NCBI GenBank assembly: GCA_032622095.1
Contig: CP136067.1
Coordinates: 52,119,899-52,183,898 of the forward strand
Source of the DNA: Siphonodentalium dalli
Taxonomy: Eukaryota; Mollusca; Scaphopoda; Gadilida; Siphonodentaliidae
Direction: 5' to 3'
DNA: 64,000 nucleotides
Part shown: piece by piece, positions 12,544-23,959 of the stretch
Numbering within the stretch: position 1 is the stretch's first letter
Layout of the letters: every line of letters begins with the position of its first letter
Made by a program: the position numbers and the translations under genes
The notes under the pieces: generated by a model
What the model was told of the DNA's origin: nothing
What the model saw: the letters and a program-made list of their open reading frames with translations, nothing else
Databases searched by the model: none

Positions 12544-12890
12544 TTAAGTAGTCATTTTGTACGAATTTTGAGCTCGTTAGCGCGATAACTTCAACAAACG
12601 TCATCCGATTCAACTAAAATTTGGTATATAAGTGTCTTCCAATAATATCCTGGACGAGTTCGAAAACCAGCCTGGCCCAATAAAATTTGATAGAGTTATG
12701 GCCCTTAATTAGTCATTTTTCGTGAATTTTTAGCTCGTTAGCGCGATAACTTCAACAAACGTCCTCCGATTTGTTTAAAATTTGGAATAGACATACTTGC
12801 CAAGAATATTTCGGACGAGTTCGAAAACCAGCCTGGCCCGATAAAATTTGATGGAGTTATGGCCCTTAATTAGTCATTTTTCGATTTTAC
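12544..12890 (+). repeat. Hairpin-headed ~161-bp array (right part)
   Basis: Two further units of the array that begins at 1977, with the same AGCTCGTTAGCGCGATAAC and GAGTTATGGCCC phrases. It resumes immediately after the piggyBac TTAA and fades near 12890. Confidence 0.65.
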
Positions 12891-13258
12891 CTATTAATTA
12901 GTCTACCGATACTGATGCACACCAATTGGCGGTAAGCCACCGAAAACGAGACACAGCATCTCTGATGCCACCTCTTGTGTTTTGATATTTTGTTAATAAA
13001 ACAAGAGAGTGTGCTTTTTATGATCTTTTGAGCAGGAAAATAGTATTTTATGGCATCAATTAACAAGGAAAACAATCTAATTTCTGTTTGAAAATCACAA
13101 TACCATATTTACTCTGTGGGTAGTCCTTTAGAGAGTAGGATTCAGATTTGTTCAAATGCTGCCACCCAGTCCAATAGAGGACGAAACAAGAGGTGTCACT
13201 CATCTTCTCTCCAAACCTGGAAATATGGTGTCATTTACAGAATGAGATCGCCAGAAGG
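12891..13258. other. Unassigned sequence upstream of the RRM gene
   Basis: No recognisable repeat, RNA or coding feature. The promoter or a 5' untranslated exon of the downstream RRM gene might lie here, but I cannot place either. Confidence 0.35.
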
Positions 13259-13632
13259 TTAACCCTTTACCCAACAGAAGGGCCCTGTGCCAATGCATTC
13301 TCTTATATATATGCGAGTCGACCATAGGTCGCCTCGCATATATAAGAGAATGCATTGGCTTAACACATTAAAAATTATAAAATTGTTAAAGATTGTAAGA
13401 AAAAGTGTTAAAAAAGTTTTTTTTTAGGCCAATGCATTCTCTTATATATGCGAGGCGACCTATAAGAGAATGCATTGGCACATGGCATAACTGTAACTAT
13501 CACAATGTGGTCAAGGAGCCGGTTCCAATGATATCCATATTTGTATGGTTCTATTGAGACAGACCGAAGATATTTTAGGCTGTTGAAGCTTTATTTGGCC
13601 GGTTTTGGCCGTTTTGTTGGGTAAAGGGTTAA
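13259..13632. mobile_element. piggyBac-type MITE, intact ends
   Basis: A 366-bp element with inverted ends CCCTTTACCCAACA (13263) and TGTTGGGTAAAGGG (ending 13628), flanked by TTAA at 13259-13262 and 13629-13632. It contains two hairpins built on AATGCATTCTCTTATATATG (about 13290-13359 and 13428-13479). It lies about 85 bp upstream of the first recognised RRM-gene exon. A second copy occupies 56882-57243. Confidence 0.8.
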
Positions 13633-13713
13633 ATAGTTTCCATAGTACTTAAATTCATTGTGTTATTTTCAAACCTCAGTGTATAAAACAATAACATATA
13701 CATTTGTTGGCAG

Positions 13714-13933
13714 ATGATGAAGACCACAAAAAAACCAACCGCTTTGAAAACAAACCCATCCAATATGAAGAAGAAAGAATCAAAGATGACGAAGACCACA
13801 AATAAACCACCTGCTTTGAAAACAAACCCATCTAAAATGAAGAAGAGAGAGTCAAAGAAAAAACCAGAAGAATTAACTGATAGAATGAAAAAGAGGATTG
13901 ATTGGTGGCAGAAAAAAGACAAGGTGGCAGCAG
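13714..13933 (+). CDS. RRM gene, coding exon 1
   Basis: Starts ATGATG directly after a possible acceptor CAG and ends before GTTTGT, leaving one base of a Glu codon. It encodes 73 residues with two tandem copies of a motif around KPxALKTNPSxMKK, then a helical segment ending WWQKKDKVAA. Exact initiation is uncertain: either ATG could be used, or an upstream exon could contribute. Confidence 0.75.
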
Positions 13934-16900
13934 GTTTGTTTTTCTTAGTTCACAGTAGGTGCAAATTCACCCTCTGACAACCTCATTCTGCTTAGGCTTT
14001 AACTACTATGGGAGAACTAGGATCAGATTGAAGTTCCCCAGTTGAAGTTTGTTATGTTCACCCATTATTCACCTCGTATGCATTTTTTCTTCTGCATTAT
14101 ATGAAATTAGGTGATATAGAAACTTCCAACAAGGGAAAAAGTAACTAAAACTTAATTTCAGACTCTAGATACTTACCAGAAGTTGAGGCCTAAGCAGAAT
14201 GAGGTTACCAGTGGGTAGTCCGGTCCAGTGAAGAGGCAGTCCAGTATTCTTGCCTGGACCGGTCCAGACTGGTCCAATCATCATAAAATACATTAAATGG
14301 AGGCAAATGTGATAAATCTTTAGTATACATGTTTTTGTTACGGGCAGGCTTGCATTAAACTCTGGACATCATATATAATACATTGTATGCATATTGTGGA
14401 GATGTGTAGTCTATTTTCTTATCTCCATCATTGTATAGAATTTAGAGAACGAATAACTGCTTAAAACTGTGACTCACTGTTGAGTGAGTAATTTACTCTG
14501 CCCCCCCCTCCCCCCATATGCTATGCTTGGGTTGAGTGCAAATGCTCCTAGTATTTCAGCACTCATAACGTTTTGTTCTTAGCGTTGCCAACTGACATAT
14601 TCCAGATAGATTGGTCAGTTTCGGACATGTTAGCAGGCTTACCATTATTGGATGTTGTTACTTGGAGTTAGATACTGCCAAGAGTCTTATATATAGATTT
14701 TTTTTTCAGAGAAGAGAAGCACTGTGACTTTCAGGAAGCTTGATCTCAGTACTGGTGGTTTCAAATCAAGACTACTCGGACAGGCAGAGGAAGACAACTC
14801 ACCAGATAGTGCTAAACCAGACATTAGTAATTCAAATGAATCTGACCCTGAGTCACCAGAAGATACTGTTAGTACTATTAGTACGCGCTTAAAAACAAGG
14901 AAGGAAGATTCTTCTAAAGTGCAGGGAGATACACAAAGTGAAAAGAATTCAAAAACAAAAGAAAAGATAATATCAAAGAAAAAGTCGAAGCGCTATATAT
15001 TGTTTGTTGGAAACATTCCGTATGAAACCAAGGAGCAAGATTTGTTTAAGCATTTCCAGAAAACCAGTGAGTGTTTTGCAGTTATAATATATATATTCAG
15101 TCTATTTTAATATGATTCTGGATGATAGCTTGAATTCAGAGATATTAATTGGTTTCATTTGTGTTGTCTCTTTCATGATTGGAGCTGTGGTGGTGCAGCA
15201 TTAAAGATCATGTGCCAGTGCATTCTCTTACATATGCGATGCTCCCTATGGGAGACTCGCATATATAAGAGAATGCACTGGTGTACAAAGTCAATTTAAA
15301 TATTATTAGGTCAATGTATTATCTTATATATGTGAGGCTCCCTAGAGTATGCATTGGCACAGGGTTTTTGCAAAATTTCAGGAAGATCCAGTCATGTAAG
15401 CGTTCAGTGTTTTTTTTCAGAAGAAAAACGAGGTCAAGTTCGAGTCTGGTTTCCATTTGATCAATTTTACAAGAGTTGTGATCCTTTTTGGAATAATATG
15501 TGTACTAAGTACACATGTATTTTGTTTCCTATGTGATATTCATGAGTTTTGCTTCTTCAATCACTTCAAAATTGTTAGCAGGTCTGGTAAATTTTGCCTC
15601 ACCAAAGATGATCCTTATTGGGGGATTGGTGTCACACTAGCCATTTATATTTACTGTATGTCGGCTTGCAAGTTTTCAACAGGATGATTTGAGATGTCTT
15701 TAACCCTTTCCATACTGAATAGATTCTCCCATTCACTTATAAAAGTATACACTGGAATGGTCCATTATTCATTTGGAGGGATGTTCAGGAAATATTTGCA
15801 GACGACAGACAATAGAAAGTGCAGAATAAATCCTATTCATTTGTGGGAAATGTTCAGATAATAAGTTCAACAATTTATATAAACATTTTTACCAGAATTA
15901 GAGTCTTATGATGATATCAGGCAATCTGACAGTGATCCAGGGGCTTACCTTAAGAAAAATATATGAAAATATATAAACAGGAAATAAGCATGAAAGGGTG
16001 TTATCTAGATCTATTACATCCTCACTTGTAATGGCCATCATTTCCTAAAATTGCCACCAAACTTATATATAATCATCCCCATAATATGAGGAATCTAATG
16101 GTGTGGTTTAAATATGTCAAAAGTCGCGCTGTTCGCGTCAGGGATGCTTGGAAGGGGAGAGGGGCCAAAAAAATTATCAAAATAATTTTAGCGCCGAATT
16201 CCATTAAAAATTGATGCACATTCTTCTGAGATCTTCTCCATGATACAAGGAATCTTATTGTATGATTTAAAGACACCAAATTGGTGTCGTTGGGATGAGA
16301 GATTTGGGGGGGGCGGTGGGTGGGTGGGTACTAATCTGATAAGAATTGGTTTAGTCGCCGATTGCCACGAAACTTATACAAATTCATCCCCATGGTATGA
16401 GGTGTATAATGGCGTGGCTTAAAGCTGTCAAAAGTGGCGTCATTCGAGTCAGGTGTGCACTGAAAGGGAGAGGGGCACCTAAATTGATACACAATATTTT
16501 TAGCGCCAATTTCCACCAAATTGTTACACATTCTTATCCATGATATGAGGAATCTAATCGTGTGATTTTAAAGACGTCATATTGGTGCTGCTTTGGTGAG
16601 GGGTGGGGTGGGGTGGGCACTAAAATTTGTTTAGTCGCGGATTAGCACCAAACTTACAAATAATAATCTCCATGATATCAGGAGTCTAATTGTGTGGTTT
16701 AAAGATGTCAAAAGTGGGGCCATTCGAGTGTGAGAGGGACACAAACATTGATAAACAATATGTTTAGCGCCGATTTCCACCTGATTGATACGTATTCTTC
16801 TCCGTGATACGAATAATCTAATAGTGCGATTTAAATGCGCCAAATTGGTGCCTTTTGGGTGAGAGATATGCAATACGAATTTGTATACTCACCAATTTTC

Positions 16901-19900
16901 ATAAATTTTATATATATTCATCTCTATAATGAGTCTAAGTGTGTGGTTTAATGATGTCAAAAGTGGCGCCGCTTGAGTTCGAAATAGGGACGGGAGGGTC
17001 ACCAAAAACTTATAAAAATATGTTTAGTGCCAATTACCATCAAACTCATACACGTTCTTCTCAAATGATACAATGAATCAAATATTTGCGAATATCTGTC
17101 TGTTCTAGATATAACTTTAAAGGTACAATCAAGATGGCACCAAGGCGGTCTAACAGGGGTAACTTTTTAATTAAGATAATGGTGCGGGTTAAAATTTTCT
17201 AAAGTGACGTTGGTGGTGTCAGGGGAGGGACTATTTTTAACACAGATTTCGACCAAATTGATATATTATTCTTCTCCGTGATACGAGGAATATAAACGTG
17301 TGATTTAAAGACGCGAAATTGGTGCCGTTGGGTGAGAGATGGGGGGGGGGGGGGGGGGGGGGTAATAACTATGATAAGAATTTGTTTAATTGCCGATTAC
17401 CACCAAACTTATATATAATCATCTCCATTATATAATGCATGCATGAGTCTAATAGATGTGGTTTAAATATGACAAAAGTGGTGCGGTTCAAGTCATACAT
17501 GAGGGGAGTTGCACCAAAGTTGATACAAATATATTTAGCACTGATTCCGTCAAATTTGTGCATGTTCTTCTCTAATGATATGATGAATTAACACGATTGA
17601 GTCTGTCCCATTCAATATAGTTTCCACAAAAAAAGTTACAATTGCCAAGAGATATGGAAATGTAGAGCAGGCCTGTTCAAAAATAGTGGTCACAGTGTGC
17701 AGTCAAATATGGTTACTTCTGAGATAAAGGAAAACGCAGTCCGTAGCACATGACTTTTCATGATCCTCCAATAGTGACATCTGACAAGGGTATATCTGCC
17801 CGATACAGAGGATTTCTTTCATTTTTTAGAACAGACTCATCGCCTAACATAAACAACTCAAAATCTCGCTATGTCGGGCACATGTAGCTGCTATACAAGC
17901 ATAACATCATTTCTTTTAAACTGAAAATGATTAACAAGTATATAGCACCAGAACAGAGGAGCACCTAGACATATCTTTAAAACATCTGTATCTTCATGAA
18001 GATATGATAAACTAGATTGATTGATTGATACATCCCTACCGGTATATGAAACACAATTGTCTTTTATTTTTTCGAACTAATGTGTTTATGATGTTCATGT
18101 TTCATGCTATAACGTCTGAAGTATACGCAGTTGTAAATAAATAAATACTTCTTTATTGGTCGGACGGATTAAACGCGATAAACAAAATGATAATCGCTCC
18201 GACCTGACAAGGTGAGCCACTACTTATATTCCATGTGTAAGAATCATGTTTTGTGATGCCATTTGGATTTTCCATTTATGGGAATACAATGTATGTGTAA
18301 CACTTTGAGAGCAAGAGTATTCTCTATTCACACCAAATATCCACAGAGGGTTTCACATCACTTTAACCTGGGCAACGCCGGGTAACCCTGCTAGTTCTCT
18401 TATATATGCAATGCTCCACATGGGCGAATCGCAATATATAAGAGAATGCATTGGCACAGGGTTTTTGCTAAATTTCAGGTAGCTCCAGTCATGGAAAGGT
18501 TAAAGTGGCTGGCTCATGTTTGATTTTTAATTTAAGCACAAATTGTGCTCTTTTTTTTCTCAACGACGAGTATCTGTGGGCCTTTTCTCTCTATAACTGA
18601 TGCTGACATGAGAATTTCATTATTGTTTTATGAGTATCTCACACAGTTACAATAACCAATTCCAAGTGATGTTTGGCTTACCTGCTGTAAGGCATAAAGG
18701 GGAACATTATTATATCTGTCACTGTTTGTCTATTATCAACTTGTGTCTTGAGAGTCTTATGACTTTCCCACATCACTGCAAGATTATAAGCAAATGCTAG
18801 TGTGCTTAACATTTTAGATGGTTTTCGAAAATGATTCATTCTTGTTGCTTATTTGTATAACAGTAGATTGCCATTGATGGTCGAAACTTTTATGACCTGA
18901 GCCTATTGTGTTTTTAGCTCATCTGAGACGAAGTCTCTGGTGGAGCTATAGTCATCACTCCTCGTCCGTCGGTCGTCCATCCATCCGTCGGTCAACAATT
19001 CTTAAAACATCTACTTCTCCCGATCCATAAGACCGAATGGGTTCATATTTGGTGTGGATGTTCCCTAGGTGACTAACATTCAGATTTGTTCAAATGAGGT
19101 CACTGGGTCAAATAGTTGAGAAGCCAGGGCCATAACTCTTTCCCTCCATAGTATTTCTTAAAACGACTTCTTGTCTAGAACCATTGGTCCGATTTAGCTT
19201 ATATTTGGTATGAAGGGTTCTTGAATGACTGGAGTTAAGATTTGTTCAAATGAGGTCACCAGGTTGATTAGTTGAGAAACCAGGGCCATAACTCTATTCC
19301 TTCATAGTAATTCTTAGAATGACATCTTCTTAAGAAACATCAGGCCGATTTAGCTTATATTTGGTACGGAGGGACCTTGGGTGACTGGGGTTCAGATTTT
19401 TTCAAATTGGGTCACTGGGTCAAATAGGGGCAGAGCCAGGGACATAACTCTAAAAACAAAAAATTACATTTTTGCATTTTGATCTTTGATTTTTTTTTAG
19501 ACACATCACAGCTATCCACCCCACCTTCTGTCCCTGCAACACCATGCTGTACCATACCCTATTAAAATTCTTGTTTTTATCACAGCTGTGTGAGTAACAC
19601 AATACATTGGTATTGCTCTGCAAAATGTTTGCAGTCATTAATTATCTCAATGTCAACAGCTCTCCAAGACATACAGGTAGCTGATAGTGGCTTTATGAAT
19701 GGAATTTTATCCCATGTTTATCTCGGATACAAATTACCTGTTTGACAGATAAAGTTTATTTTTACTATTAATATTAACCATTTCATGACCAGAGTTGTGC
19801 TTGTGAGAGCAATGAAGACCCTGTGCTTGTGCATTCTCTTATGTCTTCCATGGGGAGCCTCCCATATAAAAGAGAATGCACTGGCTTTCAAGGTCATGGA

Positions 19901-22492
19901 AATTTTGTTAAGCCAATATAGTCAGGCATTCAAATAAATCATGTATGTCACATTCTTGCAGGGATGTCCCCACAGTGTTGGGGGGGGGGTGTGATTTACA
20001 GATTTGTTCAATGAAATGTAATTTTTAAGCTCACCTGAGACGAAGCTATAGTCATCACTTCTCATCTGTCACCTGTTCATCTGTCTGTCCCCGCCCATCC
20101 ATCTGTCAACAATTCCTTGAACTTCTTCTCTAGATCATAAGACTGAATGGGTTCATATTTGGTGTGGATGTTCCCTAGGTGATCTAGGTTTTCAAAAATG
20201 CCATTTGTTCAAATGAGGTCACTCTGTCAAATGGTTATGAACCCAGTGCCATAACTCTTGCCCTCCATAGTAATTCTTGAAAACGACTTCTTCTCATGTA
20301 CCATCAGGTTGAATGGGTTCATATTTGGTATGAAGGGTCCTTGGGGTGACCGCAGTTCAGATTTGTTCAAATGGGGTCATTTGTTTTAAATTGGGTCACC
20401 TGGTCAACTAGGGGCCAAGCAAAGGACAGTTTTCCTCTTAATATGTTTCCTTCACACGGACCATCAGGTCTATTTTACTGATATTTAGTATGAAGGGTTC
20501 CTTGGTGCCTGGGATTCAAATTTATTCAGATGGGATCATCAGATTAAATAGGGTGGGACCAGGGACATAACTGTATGTCTCTATAGTAATACTTAAAATG
20601 TCTTCTCAAGAGAGGTTGGACTATTTAGCTTACATATAGTATGGAGGATCCTTTAGTGACTGAGATTCAGATTTGTTAACATGAGGTCAACCTGTTAAGA
20701 AATGATGGGGCTATGGGGACTTAAGACTTTTGTGTCTAATAAAATCATTAAAATACAAAATTGGAAATTTCCAACAATTGAGAAAGTTTGAGATGTCGGT
20801 TGTGAAATTCCAGCCTAAGACTTGGGGAGTCTGGAGCCCGGTCGGGAGGGGATATGTTGAGCTGGAGGGGGGGGGTGATCAGTAGTGTACAGTTGGTAAT
20901 TTAAAGGTAGATATTCACCGATCTACATACATGAAGCCTCTCTAGCCACATATCCTGTTTAGATCTTCTTCTTTTAAAGTGATTATGAAAAGTTCTGACT
21001 GTTATGGTCTCCAGAGTCCCAGTCTTATCAGTCTTTGCAATCTGGTGAGCGACCCCACAGTCTTTGACTGTCTTGTTTGTTTGGTCATCTGACTAACCAA
21101 CGCTACTTGCATCTTTTATAAACATTGAAAAATTGATTTATGCATGTGTGCAACTTTGTGAAAAGACATCCTTTCTAGGAGTATGTGCTCTCTTTCAGAT
21201 GGTGTGTTGAGTGTAAGAATACCAACAGATATCAAAACCAATCGACCAAGGGGTTTTGCTTATGTGGATTTCAAAGACACTGCAAGTCACAGGGTAGGTA
21301 CTCATGGAGTCCAAATTCATATTTTCAGTTTATTATGCTTAAGTTAGAGACTGGCGTCTTTCAGGGTACGTTAACAAACTGAATAATCAAATTTATGGAG
21401 CCATTGTTTAACTAATGTCTGAATATTCATCTCGTAATGTAAAGTTTGGTTTAAAGAACTGAATTTGAAGGTGCATTGATTTGGGTTGTAAATGTTGTTC
21501 ATTGACACAACTGAACAATAAGGTCGCAATGACTTGATTTTATTTTAATTTTGTATCTGCATATCAATTGTTCCATCATTTTAGTCAGATGAACTATCGG
21601 TGAAATAGCAAATTTGTTACTGTTTCACAAACAAAAAAAACAACATCAAAACCCGAAACTGAACCACACTGATTGTTTTACCCGCACATCACCAAATTCA
21701 TCCTCTCGGGGCCTCATTCTGTATGGCCTCATCTGCTATGCGGACCCAGACTAAGATTTAAGTTCCCAGATGGTGAATAATTGTGATGTGCACCCATTGG
21801 GCACCTCATTATGCAATGTGTCATCTGCGAATTTGGGGGTATAGAGCAACTAAACTAAAATAGAAAAAGAAACTTTCTAAAGAAACTGAAAAACTTGTTA
21901 ATTTGAAAATAAAGCTACTTACCAGAGAAGATGAGGCCTGAATGAGGTCCCAGAATTGCTGTGTGGGGTAGCGTCACTAATTTCACCCTCTGGCGACATC
22001 ATTCTGTAAATGTCTGGCTTCATATTCTCAGGCCTCGTCAGGAGAATCTTCTGGATATCGTTTATAACATTCTTGCAACATCTCTCTGTTACATTTCTCC
22101 ATTTAATACACAATCGTAACTTCAATGGCTCAGCCCCCAACATAATTATGTCATTTAGCCATAAAGATTTTTAGATATCAATGACCATGTCTTTTCAGCT
22201 CGCCCTCCAGTATCACAAAACCGAGTTCAAAGGAAGAAGGCTAAATGTTGAATTCACGAGTCGAGGGAAAGGATCAGACAAAGAGAGAATGGAAATGCTG
22301 AAGGAGAAAAACATTAGATTGGATCGGTGGAAGACTATTGGGTTAACTGATAACTATAGTGGTGGTGAGAAGAAGCGAAATCCTAAAAGGAGTGGTGGTC
22401 AGACGACAGAGTCTGACGGTCCAGGGAAATCAAAGAAGGACCGAAAAGGCTACGAGGAAAGACACTTAGATGCTCTTTGGGAAAGTGGGTGA
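13714..22492 (+). CDS. RRM protein resembling Nop6 (nucleolar/ribosome biogenesis)
   Basis: Four exons, 13714-13933, 14710-15066, 21199-21293 and 22199-22492, join in frame to 321 codons plus TGA. All introns fit GT-AG (donors GTTTGT, GTGAGT, GTAGGT). Residues 1-73 are Lys-rich with a duplicated ~23-residue segment, and 80-168 are acidic then basic and probably disordered. One RRM spans about 169-245, with RNP2 at 170-175 (ILFVGN) and RNP1 at 210-217 (RGFAYVDF). A basic tail follows. The GRRLNVEF strand followed by KEKN..LD matches the fungal/plant Nop6 RRM family, where Nop6 is a 40S pre-ribosome factor. That family match is from memory. RNA binding and nucleolar location are inferred. A 5' untranslated exon may exist, since AG directly precedes the first ATG. 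Confidence 0.85.
13979..14206. mobile_element. MITE in RRM-gene intron 1
   Basis: Inverted ends AACCTCATTCTGCTTAGGC and GCCTAAGCAGAATGAGGTT bound a 228-bp non-coding element. A related element lies in intron 3 at about 21705-21955. Target duplication is not clear. Confidence 0.6.
14710..15066 (+). CDS. RRM gene, coding exon 2
   Basis: A T-rich tract and CAG precede 14710, and a consensus donor GTGAGT begins at 15067. The exon completes the Glu codon and continues KRSTVTFRKLDLS. It carries an acidic Ser-rich stretch, a Lys-rich stretch and the first half of the RRM including RNP2. There is no ATG at the start of the open frame, which supports its being an internal exon. Confidence 0.85.
15214..15282. 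repeat. Palindromic hairpin, intron copy
   Basis: CCAGTGCATTCTCTTA and its complement TAAGAGAATGCACTGG close over a short loop. The same hairpin forms the core of the piggyBac-type MITE at 13263-13628. A second, shorter copy follows at about 15311-15356. Confidence 0.65.
16020..17600. repeat. Satellite-like array in intron 2
   Basis: Alternating phrases recur about every 290 bp: a 'GCCGATTxCCACCAAACTTATA...CATCxCCATxATATGAGG' block and a 'GTGxGATTTAAAGACGxCAAATTGGTG' block, over roughly five diverged units. A run of 22 G at 17341-17362 sits in one unit. Short minus-strand frames here (for example 16631-16873) are by-products of the repeat. Confidence 0.6.
18395..18455. repeat. Palindromic hairpin, intron copy
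   Basis: TTCTCTTATATATGC and GCAATATATAAGAGAATGCA are complementary. It is followed by 'GGCACAGGGTTTTTGC', also seen after the copy at about 15350. It belongs to the MITE hairpin family. Confidence 0.6.
18915..19450 (+). repeat. Hairpin-headed array, AGCTCATCTGAGACGAAG family
   Basis: Begins TTTAGCTCATCTGAGACGAAG, passes a GTCCGTCGG-type leader, then about three units of 120-155 bp. Each unit contains TTCATATTTGGT and GATTTGTTCAAATGAGGTCAC, ending AGGGCCATAACTCT, which is the complement of the GAGTTATGGCCC phrase of other families. A second copy is at 20028. Confidence 0.6.
19829..19886. repeat. Palindromic hairpin, intron copy
   Basis: GTGCATTCTCTTATG and CATATAAAAGAGAATGCAC pair. Fourth intronic copy of the MITE hairpin, with a diverged loop. 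Confidence 0.55.
20028..20720 (+). repeat. Hairpin-headed array, second copy
   Basis: Same orientation and phrases as 18915-19450: TTTTAAGCTCACCTGAGACGAAG at the head, then units with TTCATATTTGGT, CAGATTTGTTCAAATG and CCATAACTCTTGCCC. Later units are more decayed. No coding content. Confidence 0.55.
21199..21293 (+). CDS. RRM gene, coding exon 3
   Basis: A 95-bp exon between CTCTTTCAG and GTAGGT. With one base carried from exon 2 it encodes 32 residues containing GVLSVRIPTD and RNP1 (RGFAYVDF). It ends exactly between codons, matching the start of exon 4. It is too short to be found as a standalone frame. Confidence 0.9.
21705..21955. mobile_element. MITE in RRM-gene intron 3
   Basis: Diverged relative of 13979-14206: GGCCTCATTCTG at the left, GAATGAGGTCCC at the right, and shared internal phrases such as CACCCATT...CACCTC. 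Ends are approximate. Confidence 0.45.
22199..22492 (+). CDS. RRM gene, terminal exon
   Basis: The acceptor TCTTTTCAG precedes 22199, and 98 codons include the TGA. It supplies the last helix and strand of the RRM (LALQYHKTEFKGRRLNVEF), the KERMEMLKEKN helix typical of the Nop6-type tail, and a basic Gly/Ser/Lys-rich end. AATAAA hexamers at 22637-22642 and 22877-22882 are candidate polyadenylation signals. Confidence 0.9.
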   Translation, partial: LALQYHKTEFKGRRLNVEFTSRGKGSDKERMEMLKEKNIRLDRWKTIGLTDNYSGGEKKRNPKRSGGQTTESDGPGKSKKDRKGYEERHLDALWESG

Positions 22493-22546
22493 TCACCAGC
22501 TTCAATCATGTCATGGTGCTTAGACTTGTCTGTATCTTGTCCGGGT

Positions 22547-22760
22547 TTAACCCTTTCTTTGCTGAATGGATTATCCCGCTCAGTTATAAATGTATACATC
22601 AGAACAGTTTTTATCCATTTGGAGGGATGTACAGATAATAAAAGCAGATGACAGACAGACAAAAAGCTAATACCAGTGTAGAAGGATTTGAACATATTCT
22701 TTGGTGGGAAATGTTCAGGTAATAAGATCAACAAACGACCTTGTATGTTGAACTTATTTT
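22547..22760. repeat. Dispersed repeat shared with 15700-15860
   Basis: AACCCTTTCxxTxCTGAATxGATT, TCCATTTGGAGGGATGT and GGGAAATGTTCAGxTAATAAG recur in the same order at 15700-15860 inside intron 2. The second half (GGGAAATGTTCAGATAATAAGTTCAACAA) also appears near 48880, 49980 and 51540. Start TTAACCCTTTC resembles a piggyBac-type end, but no matching right end is found. Confidence 0.45.
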
Positions 22761-23950
22761 CTGAACACTTCCTAATTGAACTACTTGTCAATGAGTATTT
22801 AGTAAAGAACAGGTTAAAGATGCCCCATCTAATTTGACACCGCAAAAGTTCTATTTTTTATGTTTCTACACTAGAAAATAAAAAGGTCGACCTATCAGCC
22901 CATTCATGGGAAATTTTAATGGTTAGATAATGTCTTTCAATTTTGGCAGTTTAACCAGATTTTTACATTCACGGTACACGTAGGGCACCCAAAAATTAAA
23001 AAGATCACATGCGATATATAAACAGTGTTTATGGCTGCTTGCTCATTAATGGTGAATATTAAAGAGCATTAACAATGTATGTTTTTATGCTCGTTCTTAT
23101 ATTATTTTGGTTGTTCTTGTGGGTTCTTATTGATGATTGTGTTAAAAATGGCATTGATTACAAGTAATTTTCATGTTATACTCGCATGGTAAGCGGAAAA
23201 TCAGGTTAAAGAATTTTTGAGTAATTTGGTTTTGAATCCGAAGGGGGGATCATAATCTAGTCCAGGTTTCATCAACAAAAGCAAGGAGGTATGCTGTTAA
23301 CTGTGTTTGTTACACACCTGTATATTCACAGTAAATTGACTGGTTCCAAACTGTCTGATAATTTGTCGACAGATCCACCCCAGGGTGATCCAGATTATCT
23401 CTGGAGACACATAATATACATTGCTAAAGGTGAAACAACTGAAAATTGCAACATGTTGTTAGTGTCAGAATAATTCCAAACTAGTAATCTTCATAGGAAT
23501 GGCTTTGAACAATATCAGTTGTTGATACATTACATATTTTGGTATATAATAAATATGAGATATATGACTCAGTATGATTGTTCATTGCTTCAAATGTGCT
23601 TGCTTCAGTGAGTGTGAACAAATTCTCACTTCTTATTGAAATGGTCATGTATCTATAGGATGGCACATTGAAATGTCCTTCAGCTCAGATCAAGCTTGAT
23701 AATCGGTCCTGATTTTAGTCAACCTCGTCTAGCCCAGACTGTGTTGTTTGATGTTTGTTCCACACTCCGATGATATTGCTTTATTTAATTGAACAAACCA
23801 GTGATTTATGTAGACTATATGTAATAATAATTGTGTGAAGACATTTTCTGCCACAGATGACAGATTGAGTATCATCATAAATTATTGATATTGAGAAATT
23901 ACCGTTGCAAAATATAAAAATCAAGCTCGGTGAAAATGAGAAAAGTACTG
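22761..23950. other. Unassigned intergenic stretch
   Basis: Downstream flank of the RRM gene. One block (about 23560-23650, CTTGCTTCAGTGAGTGTGAACAAATTCTCA) recurs at 45985-46055, marking a dispersed repeat. Nothing else is recognised. Confidence 0.4.
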
Positions 23951-23959
23951 CACTGCACT

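Larger units (their letters stand above)
2795..12547 (+). mobile_element. piggyBac-like element with nested insertions
   Basis: Both ends carry CCCTTTGAACCC as an inverted terminus (from 2799; ending 12543), flanked by TTAA at 2795-2798 and 12544-12547. The interrupted host unit reads straight through once the insert is removed. A TTAA duplication with CCC termini is the piggyBac hallmark. The left subterminal region has two copies of a GGCCGCAAAAGCGGCC palindrome (near 2815 and 2858). No piggyBac transposase is visible. The interior holds ~390-bp tandem repeats, a LINE and a foldback, so this is a non-autonomous carrier. Confidence 0.75.
15067..21198 (+). other. RRM gene intron 2 (6.1 kb), repeat-rich
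   Basis: Starts GTGAGT and ends CTCTTTCAG. It holds four copies of the GCATTCTCTTATATATG hairpin (about 15214, 15311, 18395, 19829), a ~290-bp-period satellite (16020-17600) with a 22-base G run, and two hairpin-headed arrays (18915-19450, 20028-20720). The interruption falls between RNP2 and RNP1. I see no separate gene inside it. Confidence 0.75.

Noticed and set aside
15700-15730. piggyBac-like left end (TTAACCCTTTC) in intron 2 and at 22547
   Set aside because: No matching right inverted end followed by TTAA was found.
17341-17362. 22-base G run as a biological G-quadruplex element
   Set aside because: A homopolymer in a low-complexity satellite; its exact length may be a sequencing artefact.
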